From the NCBI GenBank assembly GCA_040191315.1, contig JAWJLM010000001.1:124001-188000 (forward strand): 64,000 nt of DNA. Reading direction: 5' to 3'. The position numbers and the translations under genes are program-made. A model generated the notes under the pieces. That model did no database searches and had not been told where the DNA came from. It worked only from the letters and a program-made list of their open reading frames with translations. Every line of letters begins with the position of its first letter. The first letter of the stretch is position 1. This document shows positions 57,582-64,000 of this stretch, in pieces. The DNA is from Bacillaceae bacterium S4-13-56. GTDB taxonomy: Bacteria; Bacillota; Bacilli; Bacillales; JAWJLM01.

Positions 57582-57839
57582 ATGTCTGTTCTTGACAACT
57601 TTGAAACATGGAAAGACTTTCTTGGAGATCGCTTGCATCAAGCTGAAGGCGAAGGTATGGATCAAAAAGTAATCGAAAATGTAGCGTATGAAATTGGAGA
57701 TTACTTATCAAAATCTGTCGATGCCAAAAATGAGCAAGAAGCTATTATCAAGGAACTTTGGAATGCAGCGAGCAAAGATGAGCAACATGCCATTGCTAAC
57801 GCTATGGTAAAGCTAGTTCAAAATGAAGGCGCGAAGTAA
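57582..57839 (+). CDS. ymfJ: YmfJ, DUF3243 family protein
   Basis: This 85-residue acidic helical protein is of the DUF3243/YmfJ family: MSVLDNFETWKDFLGDRLHQAEGEGM at the start and ANAMVKLVQ near the end. Function is unknown. It is preceded by a strong stem that sequesters its ribosome site and followed by a strong terminator, so it seems separately controlled. Confidence 0.88.
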   Translation: MSVLDNFETWKDFLGDRLHQAEGEGMDQKVIENVAYEIGDYLSKSVDAKNEQEAIIKELWNAASKDEQHAIANAMVKLVQNEGAK

Positions 57840-57868
57840 ACAAGGGGACTTTCTCCCCTTGTTTTCCT
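57838..57868 (+). terminator. Terminator after ymfJ
   Basis: AAACAAGGGGA and TCCCCTTGTTT with a CTTTC loop, then TCC. Strong. Confidence 0.85.
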
Positions 57869-57926
57869 TTATAATGATACTTTTCATATTTTTTTAACTG
57901 AAATGTTGAATTTGACTAAAGTTTGC

Positions 57927-57955
57927 TTAAATAACCTTTTCGAAAAGGGTAAAAT
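57927..57955 (+). promoter_or_regulatory. Possible ymfK promoter with palindromic operator
   Basis: TTAAAT, 17 nt, TAAAAT. The spacer contains the perfect palindrome CCTTTTCGAAAAGG (57935-57948), ending 1 nt before the -10. The -35 is weak. Confidence 0.4.
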
Positions 57956-58006
57956 CATTTATTATAGAACTGAGTATTATCATCCACTTAAAGGAAGGAG
58001 TTGTTT

Positions 58007-58798
58007 ATGAAAAAAATTGAATGGTATTTAGAATATGAAATACAGCACAATCGTCCTGGGCTACTCGGTGACATTGCTTCATTGTTAGGTATGCTATCCA
58101 TAAACATTATTTCAATTAATGGAGTAGAAAATAGCCGACGTGGACTCCTTCTTTTATGTAAGAATAACGACCAAATTAAAAGACTTCAATCCATCTTACA
58201 GACAATGGATACGATTAAAATTACAAAATTAAGGAAACCTAAAGTTAGAGATCGTTTAGCTGTAAGGCATGGGAGATATATACATAGTGATGTAGATGAC
58301 AAAAAGACCTTTCGTTTTGTTAGAGACGAGTTAGGATTGCTTGTCGATTTTATGGCCGAGTTATTTAAAAAGGATGGGCATAAATTAATAGGTATTAGAG
58401 GAATGCCTCGTGTAGGAAAGACTGAATCCGTGGTAGCTGCAAGTGTTTGTGCAAATAAACGATGGCTTTTTGTTTCTAGTACATTGCTAAAACAAACAGT
58501 TCGAAGTCAACTCATTGAAGATGAGTATAGTGATGACAATCTTTTCATAATTGATGGAATAGTTTCTACGAGAAGAGCTAACGAAAAACATTGGCAGTTG
58601 GTTAGAGAAATAATGCGCCTTCCAGCTACGAAAGTCGTGGAGCATCCTGATATTTTTGTTCGTGAAACAGAATATACATTAGAAGATTTTGACTACATTA
58701 TCGAACTTCGAAATGATAATGAGGAAGAGATTGTGTATGATACAGTTGAAAAGCCAGAATTTTCTGAGAGTGAAGGATTCTCCATGTTTGATTTTTAA
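58007..58798 (+). CDS. ymfK: YmfK, DUF3388 protein with ACT-like and P-loop segments
   Basis: This 263-residue protein of the DUF3388 family has an N-terminal ~75 residues with an ACT-like pattern (EYEIQHNRPGLLGDIASLLGMLSINIISINGV). A Walker-A-like GMPRVGKTES follows at ~residues 132-141. LFIIDG (~183) could serve as Walker B. This suggests a ligand-sensing nucleotide-binding protein, but no role is known to me. The ATG at 58007 lies 6 nt behind AAGGAAGGAG; a TTG two codons upstream is less likely. Confidence 0.85.
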   Translation: MKKIEWYLEYEIQHNRPGLLGDIASLLGMLSINIISINGVENSRRGLLLLCKNNDQIKRLQSILQTMDTIKITKLRKPKVRDRLAVRHGRYIHSDVDDKKTFRFVRDELGLLVDFMAELFKKDGHKLIGIRGMPRVGKTESVVAASVCANKRWLFVSSTLLKQTVRSQLIEDEYSDDNLFIIDGIVSTRRANEKHWQLVREIMRLPATKVVEHPDIFVRETEYTLEDFDYIIELRNDNEEEIVYDTVEKPEFSESEGFSMFDF

Positions 58799-58816
58799 AA
58801 ATGGATGGTGTTATGA

Positions 58817-59734
58817 ATGGAAATTGGAATAAAGCTTAAAGAAGCTCGGGAAGCCAAAGGACTCACCCTTGAAGATATTCAAGAAAAGACTAAAATACAA
58901 AAAAGGTATTTACAGGCTATCGAAAAAGGTGACTTTAGTGTAATGCCTGGGCAATTCTATACCAGAGCATTTATTCGTCAATATGCTGAAGTTGTAGACT
59001 TAGATCCTACTGAGGTATTAGATGACTATAAAAGTGAGATTCCTCCTCCATCTAATGAAGAATACGTGAATTATTCCCGTGTTCAAAGTCATCATTCAAA
59101 TAGTTCTAATCGTACCTCAGCTGTTTTTTCCGTATTTCCAAAAATTATTGTTACAATCTTAATTATTGGTATTATCGTGTTCGCTTGGTATTTCTACACA
59201 CAAATGTTGGAAAAAAATAATAGTGAACAACCTCAAAATGAAATTAATGGGAACAATGAAGTAATATTACCTGATGAGCCAGATAGAAACAATGCGAATA
59301 ATACAGGAGAGATTAATAACCAAGAGATTCCCGAAGAAGATGTTGACCAGCCAGAAAATATACCTGAAGAAGAATCAGAGCCTACTATACAATTGGTTGA
59401 ACCAGGAACAGAGGATAGTCTTTATCACAAGTATGAGCTCGTTCAGGGTGATCAAATTCTCATTGAGTTAAATGTTGAGGATGCTAACGCGGAAACCTAC
59501 ATTGATGTCGAAAATGGCAAAGGCGCGGTGCTCTTTAGCAACCCAGCGAGAAATTTAAGGAAGGAAAATTCTCCTCAAACCCTCGATGCTAGTGGTGAAG
59601 AAAAAGTGATCATCAATGTTGGGAATGCCAAAGCTCTTCATTTAATTGTTAATGGAGAAACCATTGAATTTCCGATTGATCCAACGATTCCAGGGAATGA
59701 ACATCAGTGGATTGAAATTACAAAAGCCCAATAA
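58817..59734 (+). CDS. rodZ: RodZ-like cell-shape protein (YmfM)
   Basis: RodZ links MreB filaments to the envelope. This 305-residue protein has an N-terminal Xre-type helix-turn-helix (1-70; LKEAREAKGLTLEDIQEKTKIQKRYLQAIEKGDF), one membrane helix (~residues 105-130), an Asn/Glu/Pro-rich periplasm-side linker, and a C-terminal beta domain (DUF4115, ~200-305). The layout is complete. It sits between ymfK and pgsA as in B. subtilis. Confidence 0.93.
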   Translation: MEIGIKLKEAREAKGLTLEDIQEKTKIQKRYLQAIEKGDFSVMPGQFYTRAFIRQYAEVVDLDPTEVLDDYKSEIPPPSNEEYVNYSRVQSHHSNSSNRTSAVFSVFPKIIVTILIIGIIVFAWYFYTQMLEKNNSEQPQNEINGNNEVILPDEPDRNNANNTGEINNQEIPEEDVDQPENIPEEESEPTIQLVEPGTEDSLYHKYELVQGDQILIELNVEDANAETYIDVENGKGAVLFSNPARNLRKENSPQTLDASGEEKVIINVGNAKALHLIVNGETIEFPIDPTIPGNEHQWIEITKAQ

Positions 59735-59753
59735 AAGTTTTGATTTTCTTTGC

Positions 59754-59783
59754 TTGAAACATGTTCCCTTGCTACAATATAAG
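59754..59783 (+). promoter_or_regulatory. Promoter-like sequence for pgsA overlapping the rodZ terminator
   Basis: TTGAAA, 18 nt, TATAAG. The -10 lies in the loop of the hairpin CCCTTGCTA/TGGCAAGGG. Confidence 0.5.
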
Positions 59784-59797
59784 TGGCAAGGGTTTTG
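59766..59797 (+). terminator. Terminator after rodZ
   Basis: CCCTTGCTA (59766-59774) and TGGCAAGGG (59784-59792), 9 bp with one G.U, then TTTTGTATT. Confidence 0.7.
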
Positions 59798-59825
59798 TAT
59801 TACATAATGTTAAGGAGGAAGTTCA

Positions 59826-60404
59826 TTGAATATTCCAAATCGTATTACGATCTCACGAATTTTACTTATTCCTATATTTATTCTACTATTATCTCTTCCT
59901 TTGGACTGGGGCACTTGGTCGATCGGTGAAAACGAGCTTCCAGTTATTGATTTTGTGGCTGCCCTTTTATTTATTGTAGCGTCTGTTACTGACTGGGTAG
60001 ATGGGCACTATGCTAGAAAATACAAACTTGTTACTAATTTAGGGAAATTCCTAGATCCACTTGCAGATAAACTACTTGTATCGGCAGCACTTATTTTATT
60101 AGTTGAGATGGATTTAGCATCTGCTTGGATTGTTATTATTATTATTAGCAGAGAGTTTGCTGTTACAGGACTTCGTCTTGTTGCGGCAGGAGAAGGGATT
60201 GTACTAGCAGCTAGTCAGATGGGGAAATTAAAAACATGGATTCAAATCATTGCTATATCAGCCTTGCTTTTACATAACTTTCCATTCTCATATTTGGGAT
60301 TCCCATTCGGTGAAATTGCTTTATATGCTGCTTTAATTATCACTGTTGTGTCGGGGTGGGATTATTTCAAAAAGAATTGGCATGTTATGAGGAATTCTAA
60401 ATGA
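59826..60404 (+). CDS. pgsA: Phosphatidylglycerophosphate synthase
   Basis: PgsA transfers glycerol 3-phosphate to CDP-diacylglycerol, the committed step to phosphatidylglycerol and lipoteichoic acid. The CDP-alcohol phosphotransferase motif D-x2-DG-x2-AR-x8-G-x3-D-x3-D is complete (DWVDGHYARKY...GKFLDPLADK). It has about five membrane helices and 192 residues. The TTG start follows AAGGAGGAAG. It uses CDP-DAG made by CdsA (16308). It overlaps cinA by 4 nt. Confidence 0.96.
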   Translation: MNIPNRITISRILLIPIFILLLSLPLDWGTWSIGENELPVIDFVAALLFIVASVTDWVDGHYARKYKLVTNLGKFLDPLADKLLVSAALILLVEMDLASAWIVIIIISREFAVTGLRLVAAGEGIVLAASQMGKLKTWIQIIAISALLLHNFPFSYLGFPFGEIALYAALIITVVSGWDYFKKNWHVMRNSK

Positions 60405-61672
60405 GTGAAAATAAGTGGAATGCAGAGATTATTGCAGTAGGCACAGAGCTACTGCTAGGACAAATAGATAATACGAATGCTACTTGGATCTCAGAACAGT
60501 TGGCAAAGTACGGGATTTCAGTTTTTTTTCATCAGGTTGTTGGAGATAACTTGGATAGAGTTAGGAAAGTTTTTAAACAAGCAAGTGAGCGATCCAATCT
60601 TGTTATTGTCACTGGTGGCTTAGGGCCAACAGATGATGATCTCACAAGGGAAGCATTGCAGCCTATTATTAATCAAGAGATTATCATCCATGAAGAAACT
60701 GTAGAAAAAGCTAAGGAGATTTTATCAAAACGAAATCGTAACTATACTTCAAATAATGAAAAGCAAGCTAGGGTTTTTAAGAATGCAAAAGTATTTACAA
60801 ATGATGTTGGCATAGCTCCAGGAATAGTTGTTTCTGATAAAAGTGTTTATTGGATTTTATTACCTGGTGTCCCAAAAGAAATGAAGCATTTGTTAGGTGA
60901 TAAAATTCTTCCTTTCTTAAAAACTGAACTATCTTTAGACCAAATTATTCAGTCCAAGATGTTGCGCTTTGTAGGAATAGGAGAGGCAGATTTAGCAGCT
61001 CGAGTAGATGAATTATTGAAACAGCAATCCAATCCAACCATAGCCCCTTTAGCCCAAACGGGAGAAGTGGCATTGCGGATAACTGCTAGAGCTTCCACTT
61101 TATATGATGCTAACCAATTAATACTAGAAACGGAACATAAATTACGAGACATTGTTGGTGAATTTCATTATGGAGAAGATGAGTTGAACCTACCTGAAGT
61201 GATCATTGAAAATCTCGTTCGAAAGAATTGGATGATTTCAGCTGCAGAGAGTCTCACTGGCGGATTATTTATAGAGGGGTTAATCCAAGTACCAGGTGCT
61301 TCTAAGGCCTGCCATGGAGGTATTGTATCTTATAGTCGTGTTTCTAAACAAAACTTATTGAACATTCCAAAGGATTTAATCGAGAAATATGGGACAGTTA
61401 GCGAAGAATGTGCCAATGCAATGGTCAACAATGTTCAGAAAATCACCGGCTCAGATATTGCTATTAGCTTTACGGGAGAGGCTGGCCCAACTTCGTCAGA
61501 AGGAAAGCCAGCAGGAACTGTTTATATTGGCGTGAAAGTCGCAGATAATGAAGCAGAAGTGTTTTCCTTTTTATTTCATGGAAGTCGGGAAAATATTCGA
61601 GAACTTTCTGTGAAAAAAGGATATGAATTAATTTTTCATGAAATTCAAAAACTTGGCGATAAAAAAAGATAA
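60401..61672 (+). CDS. cinA: CinA, competence/damage-inducible protein (NMN deamidase family)
   Basis: This 423-residue two-domain protein has an N-terminal MoCF/MoaB-like domain (IIAVGTELLLGQIDNTNATWIS, VTGGLGPTDDDLTREAL) and a C-terminal CinA domain with SAAESLTGGLFIEGLIQVPGASK and ISFTGEAGPTSSEGKPAGTVYIGV, linked in family members to NMN amidohydrolase activity. It overlaps pgsA by 4 nt and lies upstream of recA, as in many Gram-positives. It ends in its own terminator. Confidence 0.95.
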   Translation: MSENKWNAEIIAVGTELLLGQIDNTNATWISEQLAKYGISVFFHQVVGDNLDRVRKVFKQASERSNLVIVTGGLGPTDDDLTREALQPIINQEIIIHEETVEKAKEILSKRNRNYTSNNEKQARVFKNAKVFTNDVGIAPGIVVSDKSVYWILLPGVPKEMKHLLGDKILPFLKTELSLDQIIQSKMLRFVGIGEADLAARVDELLKQQSNPTIAPLAQTGEVALRITARASTLYDANQLILETEHKLRDIVGEFHYGEDELNLPEVIIENLVRKNWMISAAESLTGGLFIEGLIQVPGASKACHGGIVSYSRVSKQNLLNIPKDLIEKYGTVSEECANAMVNNVQKITGSDIAISFTGEAGPTSSEGKPAGTVYIGVKVADNEAEVFSFLFHGSRENIRELSVKKGYELIFHEIQKLGDKKR

Positions 61673-61684
61673 AAAATAGAAAAT

Positions 61685-61720
61685 CCTTAGAAGAAAATTT
61701 AATTTTCTAAGGTTTTTTTT
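61685..61720 (+). terminator. Terminator after cinA
   Basis: CCTTAGAAGAAAAT and ATTTTCTAAGG (one bulged G) with a tiny loop, followed by T8. Strong. Confidence 0.88.
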
Positions 61721-61732
61721 CTGAAATATAAC

Positions 61733-61746
61733 AGAACGTTCATTCG
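61733..61746 (+). promoter_or_regulatory. LexA (SOS) box of recA
   Basis: AGAAC-GTTC-ATTCG fits the Gram-positive box CGAAC-N4-GTTCG at 8 of 10 positions. It lies 9 nt upstream of the -35 element. Confidence 0.6.
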
Positions 61747-61755
61747 GTAATTTGG

Positions 61756-61784
61756 TTGGCAATTTTTTAAAAAAAGTATATGAT
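61756..61784 (+). promoter_or_regulatory. Sigma-A promoter of recA
   Basis: TTGGCA, 17 nt, TATGAT. The start is near 61791, ~25 nt before the recA TTG. Confidence 0.7.
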
Positions 61785-61815
61785 AGGAGTAGTTTGATAG
61801 AAAGGGGAGAATAAT

Positions 61816-63147
61816 TTGAGTGATCGTAAACAAGCTCTTGATATGGCGTTACGCCAGATAGAAAAACAGTTCGGCAAAGGATCCGTAATGAAACTAGGGG
61901 AGCGCGCAGAGCAGCGTGTTTCAACTGTGCCTAGTGGGTCACTAGCATTGGATGTGGCGTTAGGTGTTGGAGGATATCCACGAGGAAGAGTTGTGGAAAT
62001 CTATGGACCAGAATCCTCTGGTAAAACAACAGTTGCTCTTCATGCCATTGCGGAGGCACAAAAAAAAGGTGGACAAGCCGCATTTATAGATGCTGAACAT
62101 TCTTTGGATCCTGCCTATGCAAGTAAGCTCGGAGTTGATATTGATGAGCTTCTGCTTTCTCAACCAGATACAGGGGAGCAGGCACTTGAAATTGCCGAGG
62201 CTCTTGTTCGTAGCGGAGCGGTTGATATTATCGTCATTGACTCTGTTGCAGCACTTGTTCCAAAGGCTGAAATTGAAGGCGAAATGGGAGATTCCCATGT
62301 GGGTCTTCAAGCACGATTGATGTCACAAGCTTTACGTAAATTGTCTGGAGCGATTAACAAGTCTAAGACAATTGCTATCTTTATTAACCAGATCCGTGAA
62401 AAAGTGGGAGTTATGTTTGGTAAATTAGCTGTTTAAAAAATTAAACAGTTTGCCGTCCTTTAGAGTAATCTGATGGATTATTAGAGCGGAATGAAGCGGG
62501 AAAACCTAAGTAACATGAGTATATGGCAACCCGAACCGAAGGCTAGCACTAAAATGCTGGTCAGGGGCAACGCATAGATTCTGAACCTACTATAACGTAG
62601 ACTATAATGGATCCAAGAGGCCGCTCCACCCTAACACTTTGGTGTGGGTGAAAAGATATGCTGAGCTGTGTGGAAACATACAGAAGTAAGGATAAAAAGC
62701 CTTATGATAACAAATCTGAACCCTGAAATAACTCCTGGCGGACGCGCGCTAAAATTCTACTCAACAGTACGTTTAGAAGTACGTCGTGCTGAAGCACTAA
62801 AAATAGGTAACGACATGGTTGGTAATAGAACGAAGGTTAAAGTAGTTAAGAATAAAGTAGCTCCACCATTTAAACAAGCAGAAATTGATATCATGTATGG
62901 AGAAGGAATCTCAAGAGAAGGCGAGCTTCTTGATATTGGCGCCGACCTTGATGTTGTCGAAAAGAGTGGAGCATGGTATTCCTACAAAGGCGAACGTCTT
63001 GGGCAAGGTAGAGAAAATTCTAAGCAATTCTTAAAAGAAAATGGTGATATTGCTGAAGAGATTTATCTTGCAATAAGAAAACACTATAATTTAGATCAAG
63101 AAGCAGAAGTCAAGGCAGAAGAAGACCAACAATTACTAGACGTTTAA
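61816..63147 (+). CDS. recA: RecA recombinase, split by a group I intron (exons 61816-62421 and 62719-63147)
   Basis: RecA forms filaments on single-stranded DNA, drives strand exchange and triggers LexA self-cleavage. Exon 1 (202 codons) starts at TTG 61816 behind AAAGGGGAG. It carries Walker A GPESSGKT (~residues 64-71), the [12 protein letters not shown] block, Walker B VDIIVIDS and the start of loop L2 ([13 protein letters not shown]). It would run into a stop after four intron codons. Exon 2 (143 codons with stop) resumes [14 protein letters not shown]. Joining 62421 to 62719 keeps frame and restores L2 without loss or gain, giving 344 residues. Without splicing the protein would be truncated before L2 and inactive. 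RecA function otherwise looks intact. Confidence 0.95.
62422..62718 (+). ncRNA. Group I self-splicing intron in recA
   Basis: 297 nt, no ORF. The exon ends in T (62421) and the intron in G (62718). P1: TGGTAAA (62418-62424) pairs with TTTGCCG (62449-62455), putting a U.G at the splice site, extended by CTGTTTAA/TTAAACAG. P2: TAATC/GATTA (62466-62480). P3: CGGAA (62487-62491) with TTCTG (62579-62583). P4: CGGG (62497-62500) with CCCG (62530-62533). P6: CTAGCA/TGCTGG (62543-62560). P7: GCATA (62572-62576) with TATGC (62657-62661). P8: CACCC/GGGTG. P9: CTGTGTG-GAAA-CATACAG (62666-62683). P9.1: TAAGG/CCTTA (62687-62704). The P, Q, R and S elements are in order. Fold by eye. Confidence 0.9.
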
Positions 63148-63151
63148 TAAG

Positions 63152-63193
63152 GACATCCTCTTACTTAAAATGAATGAGTAGGAGGATGTTTAT
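63152..63193 (+). terminator. Terminator after recA
   Basis: ACATCCTCTTACT and AGTAGGAGGATGT (one mismatch) across ~11 nt, followed by TTATTTATT. Confidence 0.78.
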
Positions 63194-63242
63194 TTATTGT
63201 CTCCATTTTTTTCTTCTTTCTTTTCCCTTTTTCGACCATTCC

Positions 63243-63271
63243 TTGACAATGTTATAGTACAAGCTTAAAAT
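63243..63271 (+). promoter_or_regulatory. Sigma-A promoter of rny
   Basis: TTGACA, 17 nt, TAAAAT: consensus -35 and a near-consensus -10. The start is near 63278, giving a ~118-nt leader in which I see no clear structure. Confidence 0.75.
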
Positions 63272-63395
63272 TAACATGTATAATTTCATTTTTCTTTATT
63301 CCGATAATTATGAAATGTGTATGTCTGAAAATGAAAGTTGTACATGCCGACAGACATGAAATTTTAAAAAGTTGATAGCAAGAGGAGGTGAAGTC

Positions 63396-64000
63396 ATGGA
63401 AGACATGCTAACACTAATCATCTCCATTTTGCTTGCCCTAATCGTCGGTATTGTTGTTGGTTATCTGATTCGTAAATCCATTGCCGAGGCGAAGATTTCT
63501 AGTGCTGAGCAATTAGCGAAGCAAATTGTAGAAGATGGACGAAGAAATGCTGAAGCAGCTAAGAAAGAAGCGTTATTAGAGGCAAAGGACGCTAACCATC
63601 GTTTTCGTCAAGAAGCTGAACAAGAACTTCGTGAACGTCGTATGGAACTTCAAAAGCAAGAAAGTCGTATGATGCAGAAAGAAGAGAATCTAGACCGCAA
63701 AGGTGAGACACTCGATAAGCGTGAACTCATGTTAGAAAGGAAAGAAAACTCCTTAGCAGAAAAACAACAACAAATTGAAGAAATGGAAAGCAAAGTGGGA
63801 GCCGTGTTAGAAAAGCAACAAGCGGAGTTAGAGCGTGTATCCGGCTATACATCCGACCAAGCTAAACAAGTTATTTTAGAGCGGGTAGAGAAAGAATTGT
63901 CCCATGAAACTGCTGTAATGATTAAAGAAACGGAAAACCGTGCGAAAGAAGAAGCAGATAAAAGAGCAAAAAACATTTTATCTCTTGCATTACAGCGTTG
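63396..64000 (+). CDS. rny: RNase Y (5' part; runs off the window)
   Basis: RNase Y is the membrane-bound endoribonuclease that starts mRNA decay in bacilli. It interacts with PNPase (pnp, 34566). The visible ~201 codons hold the N-terminal membrane helix (residues ~4-25, [20 protein letters not shown]) and a long coiled coil rich in Glu, Lys and Gln (~30-200). The KH and HD domains lie beyond the right edge. The ATG follows AGAGGAGGTG. The recA-rny order matches B. subtilis. Confidence 0.95.
   Translation, partial: MEDMLTLIISILLALIVGIVVGYLIRKSIAEAKISSAEQLAKQIVEDGRRNAEAAKKEALLEAKDANHRFRQEAEQELRERRMELQKQESRMMQKEENLDRKGETLDKRELMLERKENSLAEKQQQIEEMESKVGAVLEKQQAELERVSGYTSDQAKQVILERVEKELSHETAVMIKETENRAKEEADKRAKNILSLALQR

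Noticed and set aside
62422-62718. Group II intron or IS element in recA
   Set aside because: There is no GTGYG start, no domain V-like end, no transposase ORF, no terminal inverted repeats and no target duplication.
61816-63147. recA as a frameshifted pseudogene or with an intein
   Set aside because: The insert has a stop after four codons, so it cannot be an intein. Removal of exactly 297 nt restores a complete, conserved RecA, and the insert folds as a group I intron. A decay event would not give clean junctions.

Overview
The window is a contiguous, AT-rich stretch of a Bacillaceae-type chromosome (Firmicutes, motile, endospore-forming). Every confident gene lies on the + strand, and the order closely follows the Bacillus subtilis region from the end of flhB to rny. 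Dipicolinate synthase, SpoIIIE and a sigma-K-type promoter mark it as a spore former. The fla/che genes mark it as flagellated. I cannot name the species.

Layout. (1) 1-12140: the distal end of the fla/che operon: flhB (3' end), flhA, flhF, flhG, cheB, cheA, cheW, cheC, cheD, sigD, a FapA/DUF342 gene, a small unknown gene and swrB. (2) 12147-21256: translation and envelope genes rpsB, tsf, pyrH, frr, uppS, cdsA, dxr, rseP and proS. (3) 21396-25697: polC. (4) 26122-36686: the rimP-nusA-ylxR-ylxQ-infB-ylxP-rbfA-truB-ribF cluster, then rpsO and pnp. (5) 36888-44538: ylxY, the M16 peptidase mlpA, ymxH, then dpaA-dpaB-asd-dapG-dapA, which links lysine/diaminopimelate synthesis to spore dipicolinate. 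(6) 44860-54099: tepA, ylzJ, spoIIIE, a GntR regulator and a BMP-lipoprotein ABC importer, probably for nucleosides. (7) 54216-64000: ymfF, ymfH, ymfI, ymfJ, ymfK, rodZ, pgsA, cinA, recA and the 5' part of rny.

The most striking feature is recA. It is split by an in-frame-stop-bearing insert of 297 nt (62422-62718) that I can fold as a compact, ORF-less group I intron. The P1 helix has a U.G pair at the 5' splice site, and P2, P3, P4, P6, P7, P8 and P9 are identifiable. The intron ends in G, and exact excision restores the RecA L2 loop. Group I introns in recA are known from other bacilli, so the class is not new, but this copy sits in a LexA-type SOS gene and looks functional.

The intergenic regions hold two dispersed repeat families. 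Family A is a structured element of about 170-250 bp. Copies or fragments lie upstream of uppS, rimP, ribF, pnp and perhaps ylxY. Two copies carry the same nested insertion of about 60 bp next to the same CGGGCAG arm. Family B is about 152 bp, with direct copies on both sides of the dipicolinate/lysine operon. Other candidates include a leader terminator before rimP-nusA, a hairpin that buries the ymfJ ribosome binding site, and a 21-bp tandem repeat inside infB. All functional claims are from sequence reading alone.
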